Assembly (NCBI GenBank): GCA_028023455.1
Contig: JAQFVV010006831.1
Coordinates: forward strand, 1 to 64,000
Direction of reading: 5' to 3'
DNA from: Epiperipatus broadwayi
Lineage: Eukaryota; Onychophora; Udeonychophora; Euonychophora; Peripatidae
DNA: 64,000 nucleotides
Positions 15,457-27,500 of this stretch are shown here, piece by piece. Both the position numbers and the translations under genes were made by a program. Numbering within the stretch: the first letter of the stretch is position 1; each line of letters starts with the position of its first letter. The notes beneath the pieces are model-generated. The model was not told where the DNA came from and ran no database searches. It saw only the letters and a program-made list of their open reading frames with translations.

Positions 15457-18108
15457 CCAGATAAAGTAGTTGCATTTTATGATAATTATAGTATGTGAAG
15501 TCAAGTAGTGTATTTCCCTTGTTTTTGGTGATGAGATGGTGTCCACACCAGTTTTGTTTGTAAGCCTCAGAATTAGGCTAGGGATTCACTGTATTTTGGT
15601 TATTTAAAGGATTAGAGTTAAGAAAGTTTTTTCATCCATCATGTATTTATGTGGAATTCTTTCCATCATTTATTTATAGCCAAGTGTAAGAAGGTTTGCT
15701 GATAAGAAAATAAAATAAAGGAAGAATTGATTTTTCTCACAGAACAGCTGAAGTAGAATTAATGTTAAAGTTTGGTTGGCCATTGTTATCATCCATATTT
15801 CATAAATAAACCGATTGGTTTTAGTTATGTTAATCATCTTACAACAGGTAGCATAATTCAGACACATGCATAAAATATAATTAATTCAGAAGGTATGGAG
15901 AAAATCCGCCACTAATGTGTAACACTTTAATCATTGTTTCAAATCATATCATATTTATTATTTAGGTTTCATACCATCAACTCTCAGATGTTTTATCCTC
16001 ATTTTGAATGAGCAAGCAAAAGAAAGTGTAGTCATTTAATGGAATTATCCATTTGGTTTGTGAGGGACTTCTTACTCATAGATTTAAACTCCTCTCATAA
16101 CATTTTGATGTGCTTTTGAAGTAAAAATGCCAAGAACTTTAGTTTCACTTTTATTATTTTAGTCCCAGTATTATAATGTTTCTTTTCATCAGCTTATCAA
16201 AATGGACTGATAGCTGGCATATGTTGAAATAAAATACCAAAATGTTTATTTTGATGTTATTTGTTCTAATGTAGACTATTTAATCATTGATGTTGGAATT
16301 ATTCAAAAACATGTATATTCCTAAACTAGAAAACCAAATGTTTATTTAATCATCTTGTAATAAAAGTTTTATTTCTTTAAAAGCTTTATTCAGAATTCTT
16401 CTTTGACATGCATTTGCATTCTATGTTTCCACACATGCACACACTTTTACATATCCAATATAATATGATTGCACCAATCCATAATTTAATGATGAACATG
16501 TACAGATATGATGATGTTGCCTTACTTGATTCAAACACTGTATGAGATGTTTGATTATCTAATGATTCTCTGAAAGTCTTATTACTTACTTATTATTTAG
16601 ATGATGAATTGAAATCAAAATGCACCCTATTTCTTTCGTTATCTAACTACTACCATTTTTTATTAGAATAATACTTCATTCGTATCATTACTTTTATAAT
16701 AATAATCAGTTGTTGTTATAAAGTATAGATTTAAAATAATGCAATAAATTAATTCCCTGAGATGTTCCCTTATTATTTAGATTAGACATTAATTCAGTTA
16801 CTTAGTTTAAATTACTGTACAATTAAAAGTTAAATAATGTTATATTTTATTTTATATTTAACTCTAACTTACCATTCAGTATAGTTAATCAGGATCACAT
16901 CTTTATTTTATTAATTTAATTTTATTACACAGTAGATATTGTTCAGTGCATGTGGATGATGGGAGGAGATGATATATAGACTATAACTTGTCAATTTAAA
17001 TGGTAGAACTTTACTAATTTCAATACTTATTTATTTTAAAATTTAATAGATGTTTTGTTCCTATTAATCATAATGTTTTTGCCCATGTCTAGTATAAATT
17101 TTACACTCTATAGATCTCTGCAGCCACCAACTGAGCTAAGCTAATATAGGATAGCATTTTAAGAGACTCATTCATAAATTAAAGCAAGATCAGATTAGTA
17201 GTTTATTCTACAATCAATAGAATTGGGGCCCCCAGGCATTTGTTAATAGGAAAAGTAGGAGAGGTGTTGGGGGAGGGATACAATATTTATATATTGTACC
17301 GGTAAAAACATGTTTATCCATCTAACATGAGCTGGAACTCAAAAAATGTACTTCAGACCCAGCCAAGCCCGAGATTTAGATCAGAGACCAACCTGAATTC
17401 AAACCCACTTCATAAGACCCAGATCAAATGTCTAATGAATATCATATAAATATGATACACAAGAATTTATTTTATATCCGGCCCACTAGCTGAGTGGAGA
17501 AGACAATGTTTAATCTATTAACTATGACTTACCTAAAATATGTATACACATAGTTGTATGTTTGGAAGTGGAGAAAAAGGAATTCGAACTACTCAAACAA
17601 GTTAGACAATAAAAATATAATTTAATATAATGACAAATAATTATACATTATGACTTAATTATATAGATTCGTATGTGCATGAATGAGCAAGCAGTCTACC
17701 AAATGATAGATAATTATATATTGTCATTCACGCTATTATTTCTCATATGCTCTTTTATTATTTAAATAATATATTATAAATAAACACACATCTTTGGTGG
17801 GTCCAATATTAAGATGACAATCAATTATTAAAAAGATTACATAAAATTGCTATTAACACTTTGATTTACGATTCTGAAATGTGGTTACTAACAATTTTGG
17901 GGAGTGTTCTGAGATTCATAATATATATGTACATATATTTGATTTTATAACCAAATATTTATAGAAAAACATTTAAAAGATAATGCTTGATTTTCCCCAA
18001 GACAGATACATACTCTTAAATACAGTAATAAATTATGATGGTGGGATTGTATAACAAGACTGAAATAACATTATTAATAAAAGTAGTGATAGTCGGCATT
18101 ATATATAT

Positions 18109-18134
18109 TGTAACGAGCACAGACGTTCGTTACA
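18109..18134. repeat. Miniature TGTAACGA...TCGTTACA palindrome
   Basis: Eight-base arms surround GCACAGACGT, next to a (TA)n tract. It carries the same TGTAAC/GTTACA ends as the R1-type elements but only 26 bp in all. Confidence 0.5.
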
Positions 18135-19609
18135 TTGTTTTTTTTTAAAATTTATTAAACATGAAAGTAAATTAAAAAGTTCGCATTTAAAAATTTTCTT
18201 TAAGAATTAAAAATTGAAATTAAATATCATCTTAAACTCTTAGGTTGCATCTTCCAACTTGGATTTTATAAAAACAATTTAAAAAGAAAAAGTTTTATAA
18301 ACGACGTATGATAACATATGTTTTTTAAAAAATCAATATTTTGTTAGTATGTTTGCTCATATATATATATACTTTCGACTATACACTTTGTAGTCTTTAT
18401 CAACTATATAATGTTGAATAATCAAAATGAGACAACCCTTAACAATACCCATAGTTCAATTCAGATTTCCCACAATTCTGTTATCTTAACATTTGATGAC
18501 TGGCGATTCATTAACATTTGACGATTTAAATAAATTTATATAAATTGTACTGTATTTTGATATATATATGTCGATTTGTATATTACATATATTGTGAAAC
18601 GAATACAGATATCAAACTTTATTTATTATATATATATATATATTTGAGCAGCATCTATATACTTTAATAAAAAAAGAATTAATAATAATTAAAAAATATT
18701 TATAAGTTAAAATTTTATAACTTTTAGGTGCACATCTCAAATATATACATAAAATATATATATGTGACAAAAGGAGTGGGATAGGATATTGGGTTTGAAT
18801 ACAGGTTAGTAGATGGAACCATGAATCTCAATCTTAAGCTAACATCTTAAGCTAAGATTGACTGCTTCATTATATATATATAATGCAAGTTTTCTAGAAT
18901 TAAAAGTGTTACTGCAGTATACATAATATTTATCTCTTTTTAAAGCAGAAACAAAGTTTTAACTTTTAACTTTGAGCATTTACTTTTATTTTTGAATTGA
19001 AAGTTGTTTCTAAATCACCTGTAAGCAGTATACATATATACTTGTCCCTGCTCAAAACAGAAAATAAAGTTTACTTTTAACTTAACACTCAATCTTAATT
19101 TTAAATTTGAGTTTTAAATAAACCATTATAATTGATTAATGGTAGATGTCATTTTTGAAAGAACCAAATTTAAAAAGAGAAGTTTAAAATTACAAAAATA
19201 TTACAAAAAAACAAACAAATTATAATTCATAAAAAAAGGGATTTAAATGACTTAATTTGACAGAATTACTGAACTATTAAATATTTTAGTCACTGAAATA
19301 TATTAGATAATTTTACCTCCTTCATCTGATTTTTAAATAATAAGTCTAGCAGATTTAAGAAAGATTGAGTACAATAGTACAATTAATTAGGCATTTGTTA
19401 TAATACAATAAGAACACATTTTGATAATACAATATGAATATTTTATATAATACTAAAAAAACAGATTTTGAAAGAATGATTAATAAATAAATTATTTAAG
19501 AAAAGATATCAGAGTATTAAAGAGGCTTTTATTGTTTACTGGTAAATTGAAATTTATAAATTTAAAATAAATCACTAGATAGTAAAACATTGCCCTGAAC
19601 TTCCCAGTA

Positions 19610-19785
19610 TTGGCATCTTATTGACAGTGATGGAATATCGCGAGCAACTTGGATTGTCAATTGCAAGCAGGGACTTTATTGGCATAGGATTCTAGAGTAC
19701 CAGGGCACTCCATACTCAGCTCCTCCAGAAATGGCCAGAGAAATTGCAGCATTCCACTCACTCATTGGTCATGACATGATGTAAT
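19610..19785 (+). pseudogene. Short coding-like fragment, unrecognised
   Basis: A GC-richer island holds about 52 open codons from after a TGA to a TAA, reading SDGISRATWIVNCKQG, YWHRILEYQGTP and AREIAAFHSLIGHD. The FHSLIGHD string vaguely resembles the FHALTGCDT motif of a transposon-associated protein family in invertebrates; this is only a resemblance. There are no splice signals on either side. Confidence 0.25.
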
Positions 19786-20279
19786 TTAACAGGATAAAAA
19801 AATGTTACAAGATGTCTACAAGCTCTACAAGAAATAACACTTTTTTTGCCCCTATATATATTCCTCAAAACAAAGGCATCCAAATGTTATCCAAATTGAT
19901 TAATTAATTTTAAACTTGGAGAAAATTCTTTTCTTTGCTATCTAAAAAAAATCTTATTGCTCGCAATCTCGATCTAGTTTAATTTTAAAATTTTACTAAT
20001 TGCATTTTTCTTAATTAAATTCCAAATACCTTTGGTTTTAATTACACATTTATTGTCACCTTTTATTGTAATAACAATGCTATAGTAAAATATAAATTCA
20101 AAAATTTGATTTTAATTTATACATTTTTTATCATCAATTGATTTTAATTAATTAGTTACATTTTTTTTTGCTGATTTGAACCCCCCCTTTCCACATAACA
20201 ATATTAAATTGTGTAAAAAATTAATTTTTTTTTACATTATTTTTTTAAAAATGCCTTAGTATTATAACTTTATGGCAAC

Positions 20280-20318
20280 AATATATATATATATACATAT
20301 GTATATATATGACTGCTT

Positions 20319-20357
<39 letters not shown>
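20280..20357. repeat. (TA)n microsatellite cluster
   Basis: Three TA runs are separated by CATATG and GACTGCTTCA. Confidence 0.85.
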
Positions 20358-20359
<2 letters not shown>

Positions 20360-20467
20360 TTACCTGGGAAGGTTTCTTGATTTGACAAAAATCGATGTTT
20401 AATTTATATGCATGAATTTGAACAAATTGATTTTTATTGTCCAGACATGAGACTTTGTTTCTAACCT

Positions 20468-20580
20468 ATAATATATATATAATAACAACTGTTATTGATA
20501 ATACCATTATCAATAACAGTTGTAACCTATATATATATATATAATAACAACTGTTATTGATAATGGTATTCTAACACTTT
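20468..20580. repeat. Duplicated small palindrome
   Basis: ACAACTGTTATTGATAAT is followed by its reverse complement with a 3-4-base spacer. The palindrome and its flanking TA tract are then partly repeated in tandem (about 20535-20575). Confidence 0.7.
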
Positions 20581-20692
20581 TGATTTGAATATTTTATTTA
20601 CAACATTTAAAAAAATAAACTCAAAAGTGAAAATAATGAACAAACAAGATAGTTTTGGGTGAATGCATAATTTTCATATTATTTCTAGCTTA

Positions 20693-21789
20693 ATTGTAAA
20701 GGGAACCACAGCAGCATTAATTGACATTGTATGTAAGGGAGTTGCAATAGCAGGGTTAACATATGGCTATGATGCATTATGAAGTAAAGGGGTCTTAGAT
20801 TACTTAGAAAAAGTACAAAGGGAAGTAGTAAGACATATATTACATGCAGATGTGTAGACAGCAAAGGCGGCAATTCAAGAAGAAATGGGATGGTCAAGTT
20901 TTAATATGAGAGATGCAAAAAGCAAAATAAAAATGTTCGGTAGATTGCAGTGTATGGATAATAAAAGGATGGCCAAAATAGTATTTAATCGGGTTACGAG
21001 TAAATGGCAGGCAACAAGATTGGTGAGAAAGGTAATGCAGAAGATTTGGATAAAGAATTTATATCAGTATTCTTGTACAAAAGGTGAGATGATTGTGTTA
21101 GGAGGATTGTTGAGTGTTATAGTGGTAAGCAATGCGATAAAAGAATAGATGCATTAATAAACAATAGGGAATTAGAGAGATGGAAAACTAGTATGGAGAG
21201 TAAAAAGAGTTTAAATATATACAGAAGTAAATGCACCATTGGGTGCAAATTAATTTATGATAATAGCAAGGAAAGTAATTTATTGTTTAAGGCTTGAATG
21301 AGATCTTTGGCAACAAGGGAATATACAAGTAAATGAAAAATATGGGTGATTTAGTCTGAAAGTTGTGTAAGGAAGGCATAGAAAATATTAGGCATTTGTT
21401 AATTCAATGTAAATGCTTGAAAGCAGAAAGAGTACAAATAATGAAGTTATTGAAGAAGAAATATGAACAAAGTGATTATATAGAAAGTGGGTTATTAGTT
21501 TTTATTCTGGGTTTGAGGAAAGATAAGAGGGATTTAAATATGAAGGCCATGGAGTTGACAAAGAGTATGTTGTGGAAATGGGATGGAGCAGATTATGGGA
21601 AAACTTAGTGTGGAGAATGGAAAGAGAGAAAAAATTCTGACTTTGTATAAGGAGAAGTCAGACAGTGCATCACATCACATCACATTGATGAATGATTTAA
21701 GACAGGTAATCAAACACAACCATGTTCCTATATCTGTATCTTTTACATTTTTCAAGAAATGTAAAGGGTACACGAAAGTCTGTGATTAA
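20693..21789 (+). pseudogene. Decayed LINE ORF2 C-terminal region
   Basis: Conceptual translation in three successive frames resembles the segment after the reverse transcriptase domain of non-LTR retrotransposons. It shows YGYDAL, then LEKVQREVVRHIL, EEMGWSSF and KMFGRLQCMDNKRMA, then a cysteine motif LCKEGIENIRHLLIQC near 21363-21410 (compare the C..C...H...C knuckle at LINE C-termini). At least two in-frame stops (near 20780 and 20857) and two frameshifts make it a pseudogene. The reverse transcriptase core (YADD) and endonuclease are not present upstream, so it is a 5'-truncated copy. I cannot fix the clade. Confidence 0.65.
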
Positions 21790-22195
21790 TAAATATCTCA
21801 GAAATTAATCAGAGCTACAAAAAAAATTAACATTTTTTAATAATTAGAAAATGTAAATTTAGAAATATATACAAAAATCTGTAAATAATTAGAATAGAAA
21901 TTGCAAACATTCACAACTGATATCATAAACTGTCTTCTGAAATACATAAAAGATAATATTTTTATTCATTTGGTTTTACATTATATAATTATATAAAAAT
22001 TATATAAAAGAAAGTTGCCTTGACAACAGTTTGAAATTGCTAATATCTATTAGGATTGTTTAAGTGTTGACTGGTTTAATTAATAAAATAAATAAATAAC
22101 TTTATTGCTCAGGAGTTCAGTCACCAGAAATGCCAGATCGGAATCCATCAGGATTCTAAACTTCGGAGTCTCACATTTTACCTTTGTGCTAATCC

Positions 22196-22258
22196 AAATT
22201 ACTGGTTGATCTCTTAGCATAAAACCATCACAATAACCCTTATATAATTTTCATTTCA
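22196..22258 (+). repeat. Short repeat also present inverted at 30380-30460
   Basis: ACTGGTTGATCTCTTAGCATAAAACCATCA and the following text reappear as reverse complement at 30380-30460 (TGATGGTTTTATGATAAGAG, GTCAACTGGTAA). Confidence 0.55.
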
Positions 22259-22278
22259 GTATGATAAAGAATTAAAAT

Positions 22279-22405
22279 AGTCTGGGGATATTGGATGAGT
22301 AGGTCCTAGATGGGGGTTTTATGCACAAGCTCTCTGGCATCCATTGATTACTCTGGCTTGCACTGAGTGGCAATACATATAGAGAGTTTTGCCTGTTTTA
22401 ACAAC
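22279..22405 (+). mobile_element. Fragment of the 47-kb hammerhead family starting at the ribozyme cut site
   Basis: Similarity to 47576-47695 begins at TAGTCTGGGGATATTGGAT and continues through CATCCATTGATTACTCTG to GAGAGTTTTGCCTGTTTT. The ribozyme core that precedes this point in full copies is absent. The left boundary is within a few bases of the predicted cleavage position, as expected if an RNA with a ribozyme-made 5' end was copied into DNA. An ordinary 5' truncation could give the same end by chance. Confidence 0.6.
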
Positions 22406-22415
22406 ATGTTTATTA

Positions 22416-22950
22416 TATGTATACATAAGAAGACAATAACATAAGTCATTTAATATTTGTTATCTCCCAATGTAAATATATAAAAAATATTCTAATGCAT
22501 ATCACTAGCTGAAATTAAATTGAAAATATTTAAATCTCTCTCCTAATCATTATGAAATCCAACAATGTCCGCTGTAAACAAATATAAAGTATGAACTTCA
22601 AACTGCTAACTCAAAAAGATATTCTCTTGAATTATGTGCCGAGAACGAAGTTAAATATTGAAATTCAGACCAGATCTTTGTTTGAATTGATCTGAATTTC
22701 AATATTTAAGGATCATTGCAACATATGATTCAAAAGAATATCTTTTTGAGTCAGCTGTTTGAAGTTCGGACTTTATATTTCTTCACAGAGAGCTATGCAG
22801 ACATTTTATAATGATTGGGAGAGTGATTTGAATATTTTGTATTTAATTTCAGCTAGCAATATTCATTAGAATATTTTCTTATATATTTGCATTGGAAGAA
22901 AGCAAAGTTTAAATAACTAAGGTTGTATTCTTTATTTGTATACATAAGCA
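22416..22950. repeat. Foldback element with about 200-bp arms
   Basis: The inner arms 22468-22680 and 22685-22895 are clear (CTGAATTTCAATATTTAA centre, CATTAGAATATTTT ends). Weaker pairing continues outward to a GTATACATAAG motif on both sides. Confidence 0.75.
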
Positions 22951-22984
22951 AAACATGTTTGTTTACCAGCAATTTAATTTCAGA

Positions 22985-23195
22985 CTCTTAGTTTGAATTG
23001 GTCTGAATTTTAGTATTTAACATCATGGCAGCATATGATTCAAGTGAGTATCTTTTGAATCAGCTGTTTGAAGTTCAGATTTTATATTTGTTCACAGGGA
23101 GTGTTGTTGGAATTTCGTAATGCTCTGTGAGAGTGATTTAATTAGGTTCTATTTAATTTCAGCTAGTGATACACACTAGAATGTTTTTTTATTAA
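22985..23195 (+). repeat. Diverged direct copy of the 22.7-kb arm
   Basis: GGTCTGAATTTTAGTATTTAA through CAGCTGTTTGAAGTTC to ATTTAATTTCAGCTAG matches the right arm of the foldback at 22685-22895, with more substitutions. Confidence 0.75.
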
Positions 23196-24507
23196 AACAG
23201 ATATACAATTTAAATACCACATTAGCAACAACAACTGATTATCAATACAGACTAATAGAAAAGTAGCTAAATGCTTGGTGTGAAAAAGATTGACGGTTAT
23301 ATACCATACCCCATATTCAGTTAGTAAAGGACAGTTTATATTTACTTTGAAAGTACTCAGATGTATTCAAGCACCATGTTGACTGTCCTAATATGCAATA
23401 TTATTTTTTCCTTATAACTCTGTTCAATTCTCCCTACTTTTCTGTTTGCAACAATCTATTCAATTTTTACCCTCAAAATTTTGTATCTCTTCTTTTATAC
23501 AGAAACACTATTGTCTCAAGTAATAATGATGCTCTTACAGTATTATAATCTTTATCAAATTAGCTAACTAAAGTTACATTATAAAGATGTTAAAATTTCT
23601 TCATAGTATTTTTTTGAAAGTTTATCATGGTGGTATTTTAGTAGCAATTAAATGTTGGATTATGTTCATCATCTAATATTAATTGTGTAGAAGAATCCAA
23701 TCTTTATTTAAACCAACTGTGAATAAAAGCATATATGTTAGTATATGACTTAACATTTCGAGTGATATTATTCTCCTCTCTTTTTCAGATTTTCTGGCCT
23801 GACCAGTAGTCCAGGTTCAATTCCCATGCTAATACAGTTACTGGTCAACCAACAACACCTGGAGAAGAAAAAAGAGTACAACTCAAAATATGTTATATAC
23901 GAATGAATTTAAAATATCACCTACACATTTTTCTTTTCAAAATAGTTCATAATGTTCCATATATGTAAAAAAATACACCAAACTTCTTTTAAAAACTTGT
24001 TTTTTATATGACTATAATAAAAATAAAAGAAGGAATTTACATTAGTGAAATTAGACCTGAATTAAACAGAATGTTAATAGAAACGAAAAAAGCAATAGGT
24101 TTGTTAATTAAATGTTTTTAGGATATTTTTGGATGGGTATATAAATGTAAAAATTTTGATTAAGTTGAGATTGTTTGTAATAGAAAAGGTGTTAAGGTAA
24201 AGATAATTTTTTTAGCATTATTTAATGTTTTTACATTTGTTTGGAATATGTGATATTTATTATTATATATTTGTATTTTTATTTTGTTTGTTTATTTTTT
24301 AATGTTTCTTGAAAAGTCTATATTTTAAAATAGTCAAAATGTTACGTGTATTTTTATTTTCATTATAGTCATTGAAGATAGGTGCATTTTTTGCATATAA
24401 GTTACAAAGAAATCAAGTCATATGTCCCATGACCTAATTTAACAAGCTTGTATTGCAAATGTTATAAATAGAGCTCACAAATAAGCTTTTAACAAGTTTT
24501 GCTGAAC

Positions 24508-24562
24508 ATCCCCAATCCCAGACCAGTTTCTGCTACTGGCTTCTTCAGTGAAGTGCTAGGAT
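24508..24562 (-). ncRNA. Hammerhead ribozyme motif, left arm of 24.5-kb element
   Basis: On the minus strand it has CTGAAGA (position 7 = A is tolerated), a very short stem II (GC-CAGTA-GC), then GAAAC-TG-GTC with cleavage next to plus position 24521. Stem I has a distal ATCC/GGAT pairing and a weak proximal helix (A-T, C-G and two G-U). The core is complete but the stems are poor, so activity is uncertain. It is in the sense of the GALNT transcript. Confidence 0.5.
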
Positions 24563-24674
24563 ATTTCAAGCATATGAATGTCTGAAAATTTCAGATTTTC
24601 TACTTAATAGTTATCCATTAGATAAAGTGCTGGACTTGTTCTGGTATTTTTAATATAATGTTTGAATATCCTAG

Positions 24675-24712
24675 TACCTCACTGAAGAAGCCAGTAGCAG
24701 AAATGAGCTAGG
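24675..24712 (+). ncRNA. Damaged hammerhead motif, right arm of 24.5-kb element
   Basis: CTGAAGA (24682-24688) and GAAA (24700-24703) are kept, but the stem III/cleavage block reads TGAGC instead of CTGGTC. This loses the essential U16.1 and cleavage context, so it is predicted inactive. Confidence 0.5.
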
Positions 24713-25079
24713 GTTGGGGGTATTCTGCAAAGCTTGTTAAGAGCTTATTTGTGAGCTCTATATATAATATATACATTATATACTAATATTTGTGCTACTG
24801 CTAACAGTTGAATGTATATAAAAAGTTTAAATAAACATTTAAGTTAAGACATCTAAACTGTTAATATCAGATGATAAAAAATGGTGCAACATATAATTTA
24901 TTCACTAATTTGAATTTTTTTAAATTGGAAAGTAAAATTATGTTTTTGACATTTGTGCTGATTCTGTTCAGTCTATCTGTTATCTTAAAGTTTATTCTTG
25001 ACAATAAAATATTTTGTTTAATAATAATATAATATTTGATTAATTTTACAAGTGCTGTATTTTATATAATAACAAATCC

Positions 25080-25260
25080 TAGAAAGTAATCATTCTTTCC
25101 TCACAAGGACTGTTAAACATTGGTGTTTAACTTATGAGTTCAGAAATAAGATGGCCACTATTTCCTTAAAGTCTATTTTGTGGCTGTAATGAGAATATTC
25201 TTGTAGATTAAACACCAATGTTTAATGGTGCTTGTGATGAAAAGATGATTACTTTCTATA
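25080..25260. repeat. Small foldback (MITE-like), about 52-bp arms
   Basis: TAGAAAGTAATCATCTTT-type ends (25080 and 25260) and an inner TTAAACACCAATGTTTAA match enclose a spacer of about 75 bp. Confidence 0.65.
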
Positions 25261-25772
25261 GTTTATTTAATGATAATACACTCTTATTCTTATCTTTTAC
25301 TCTCTTTGCATTTCTTCATATATTCATATATATTGCTTATAATAACTCTTCTCATATATACTTTACCTTAGAGGAAATTGAGAAAGCTCTGATGAAGACT
25401 GCTGGACAGTCAAAACTGTCAGGAAAATAAAAAAGTTTAATTTTTTTTTTTTTAATTAAAGTTTAATTTTTTTTTTTTAATAATAATAATAAAAATAAAT
25501 AAATAATAATAATAATTAGAAAAGATCTCTACATGGTTTGGTGCCATAGATGCTCAAACTTTTTAGGAATGTCCAGACAATAAAGCCATTTGATTGATTA
25601 TTTTTATTAGAAATAAATGAGATGCATGCAGAAACACTGATAAAAAGATAGATTATTTATGGAAAAAAAAGAAAGCTAAAGTTTTAAAGTGTAGAAAGCT
25701 ATAAGCAATTATATTATCCTTATATTGATTGTATAATTATTGGCATAAAATTAAAAACTTGCTGAGTAAATG

Positions 25773-27221
25773 GGTAGTTTTATAATAGCGTGTTGAAACT
25801 GCCTGAGAGTGTTATTTCTATGCTAGCACACAGAAATATGCCGTTTAGGTGGACTCCACTATCCAACATTCTATTTCTAATGTGTAAGCCTAGATATAGT
25901 CCATTAGTATGTGGTGGCTGTGTCTATTTCTATGCTAATGCACAGAAACATGATGTTTAATTTGCTGCAGACGCCATCATGTCAGCTTACAGATCAGAAT
26001 TGTGTTATGCATTTTTAAGGTGTGATCACATTTCACTTTTGTGTACAGTATTGTGTGAGGGTGGGTGGAATTCCAACTTTTAAAACTATTTTAATATTCA
26101 TTTAAGACCGTCTTCCCCTCTATCTCCCCTGCTTTATAAATGTCTACTAACAATTATGAGCATAGTCTCATGCTTCCTTTGCCCAGCTTTATTGCTCAAA
26201 AAGTTTTGCAAATGTAGGTGCAAGCGTGATTTCTATCAAATCATGCTCTAAGTCCCTATTGTGTGAGAACAACTGCGAGCTTCATAAAATGGCTGAAATA
26301 AAGATTTTGAATGTCCATCCAGACTCAATTGTTGAGGTTGATGAGACCTTGTTTAGCCGCCAAAAGACCCACCAGAGCAGGGTTTTTTCACAGCAATGGA
26401 TCTTTGGCAGAGTGTGCTGTGAAACCAGCGATTGCTTCATTGTGGCTGTTCCCTGTTGATCTGCAGTCACCATATTCAACCCATTCGGGAAAATGTCAAA
26501 CCTGGAACAACTTTTTTCTCTGACAGCTGGAAGGGTTATCAAACAAAAAATCTTGAAGCTGCAGGTTTCAAATGCCAGACAGTAAACCACAGGTACAACT
26601 TTGTGGACACCAACACAGGTGCGTGCACACAGAACATCAAGCACCAGTGGGATCTGTTGAAATGGTGCATCAAAAAACAGTGTGGCACAGCCAGATACTC
26701 ACTGGATACTTACCTGGCTGAGTTTATGTGACAGCATGCGCACAAGCAGGAAATCATCTTCCAGGCACTATTATTAGAGCTTCAAGTTGTGTGCTGTTCC
26801 TGAAGAGCCAAAAAACTTTGTTTTAAATTTATATATTTCATGGGATAACCATCTAATATAAATATTTGTTTCTAATACAAAAAGTTATTAACTCTTCGAG
26901 TTGCATAATTCACGTGTTAATAATTCAACCCCCCAATGTTGACTTTATGCTGTAAATGTATTGATTTTATCGAATAACCATCAAATTTCTTATTTAAAGA
27001 AAAAAAAGTTGATTTACCAAATCAAAAATAAGTAATGAAAACAAATAAAAAGTAAGTACTTTTTAAATTAATTTTGATTTATGTATTTTTTTAAATATTT
27101 ATTTGATATTACTTTGAATGTGATAAAGAAAAAAAAGCCTGGCCCCAACAACATTATATTATATTTATTTACAAACAAACCACACCCTCAGGCTGTGTCA
27201 ACACGCTATTATAAAACTACC
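25773..27221 (+). mobile_element. Merlin-superfamily DNA transposon, nearly complete but inactive
   Basis: The 1449-bp element has 40-bp terminal inverted repeats (25773-25812 and 27182-27221) that begin GGTAGTTTTATAATAGCGTG and differ at only a few positions. The 8-bp sequence AGTAAATG occurs directly outside both ends (25765-25772 and 27222-27229), the 8-bp target duplication typical of Merlin. Inside are a broken ISXO2-like transposase and a subterminal direct repeat (25816-25851 and 25924-25960, TATTTCTATGCTA...). Confidence 0.93.
26226..26731 (+). pseudogene. Merlin (ISXO2/IS1016-like) DDE transposase pseudogene
   Basis: This is the transposase of the surrounding element. The first frame holds VEVDETLFSR, with the first catalytic Asp, and QQWIFG. 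An in-frame TGA at about 26457, then a one-base shift near 26485, move the reading to another frame. That frame holds VKPGTTFFSDSWKGY (second Asp), VNHRYNFVD and YLAEFM at the usual C-terminal place. The expected catalytic Glu in the TQNIE..W motif is Lys here (TQNIKHQW). The N-terminal third, normally upstream of the first Asp, is not recognisable. With a stop, a frameshift and the Glu-to-Lys change, this copy cannot be active. The family assignment is firm from motifs and from the 8-bp duplication. Confidence 0.9.
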
Positions 27222-27500
27222 AGTAAATGTAAAAAATTACCAGATAAATAGCTAAGATATTCAATAACATAATTGAAAAGCTTTTCATGATCTAAAGTAA
27301 ATATTACGATTTTTTTATTGCCATTTTATTCAAAATTCAAAAATTTTTATTTTCATTCCTACAAGACAGTAAATCTGTGTGCTGTGACTATTCAATTCTT
27401 ATTTAGACCATGATTCAATAATCATAAATTCTAATTACTTGCTAGATTATGACAAATTAATCAAAATTACTCATTATAAATGCCAATAATTTTTTATATT

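Larger units (their letters stand above)
24467..24762. mobile_element. Second inverted hammerhead element, different subfamily
   Basis: Left arm 24467-24565 and right arm 24660-24762 are imperfect reverse complements (outer ends TAGAGCTCACAAATAAGC), around a spacer of about 95 bp. Both arms contain the CTGAAGA-AGCCAGTAGCA-GAAA block of a hammerhead. The sequence differs from the 47-kb family outside the core, so it is a separate subfamily. Confidence 0.65.

Noticed and set aside
20320-20400. Minus-strand exon candidate with donor CCCAG/GTAAGA at about 20355
   Set aside because: The donor is good but no acceptor and no family motif are found upstream; reading frames are interrupted.
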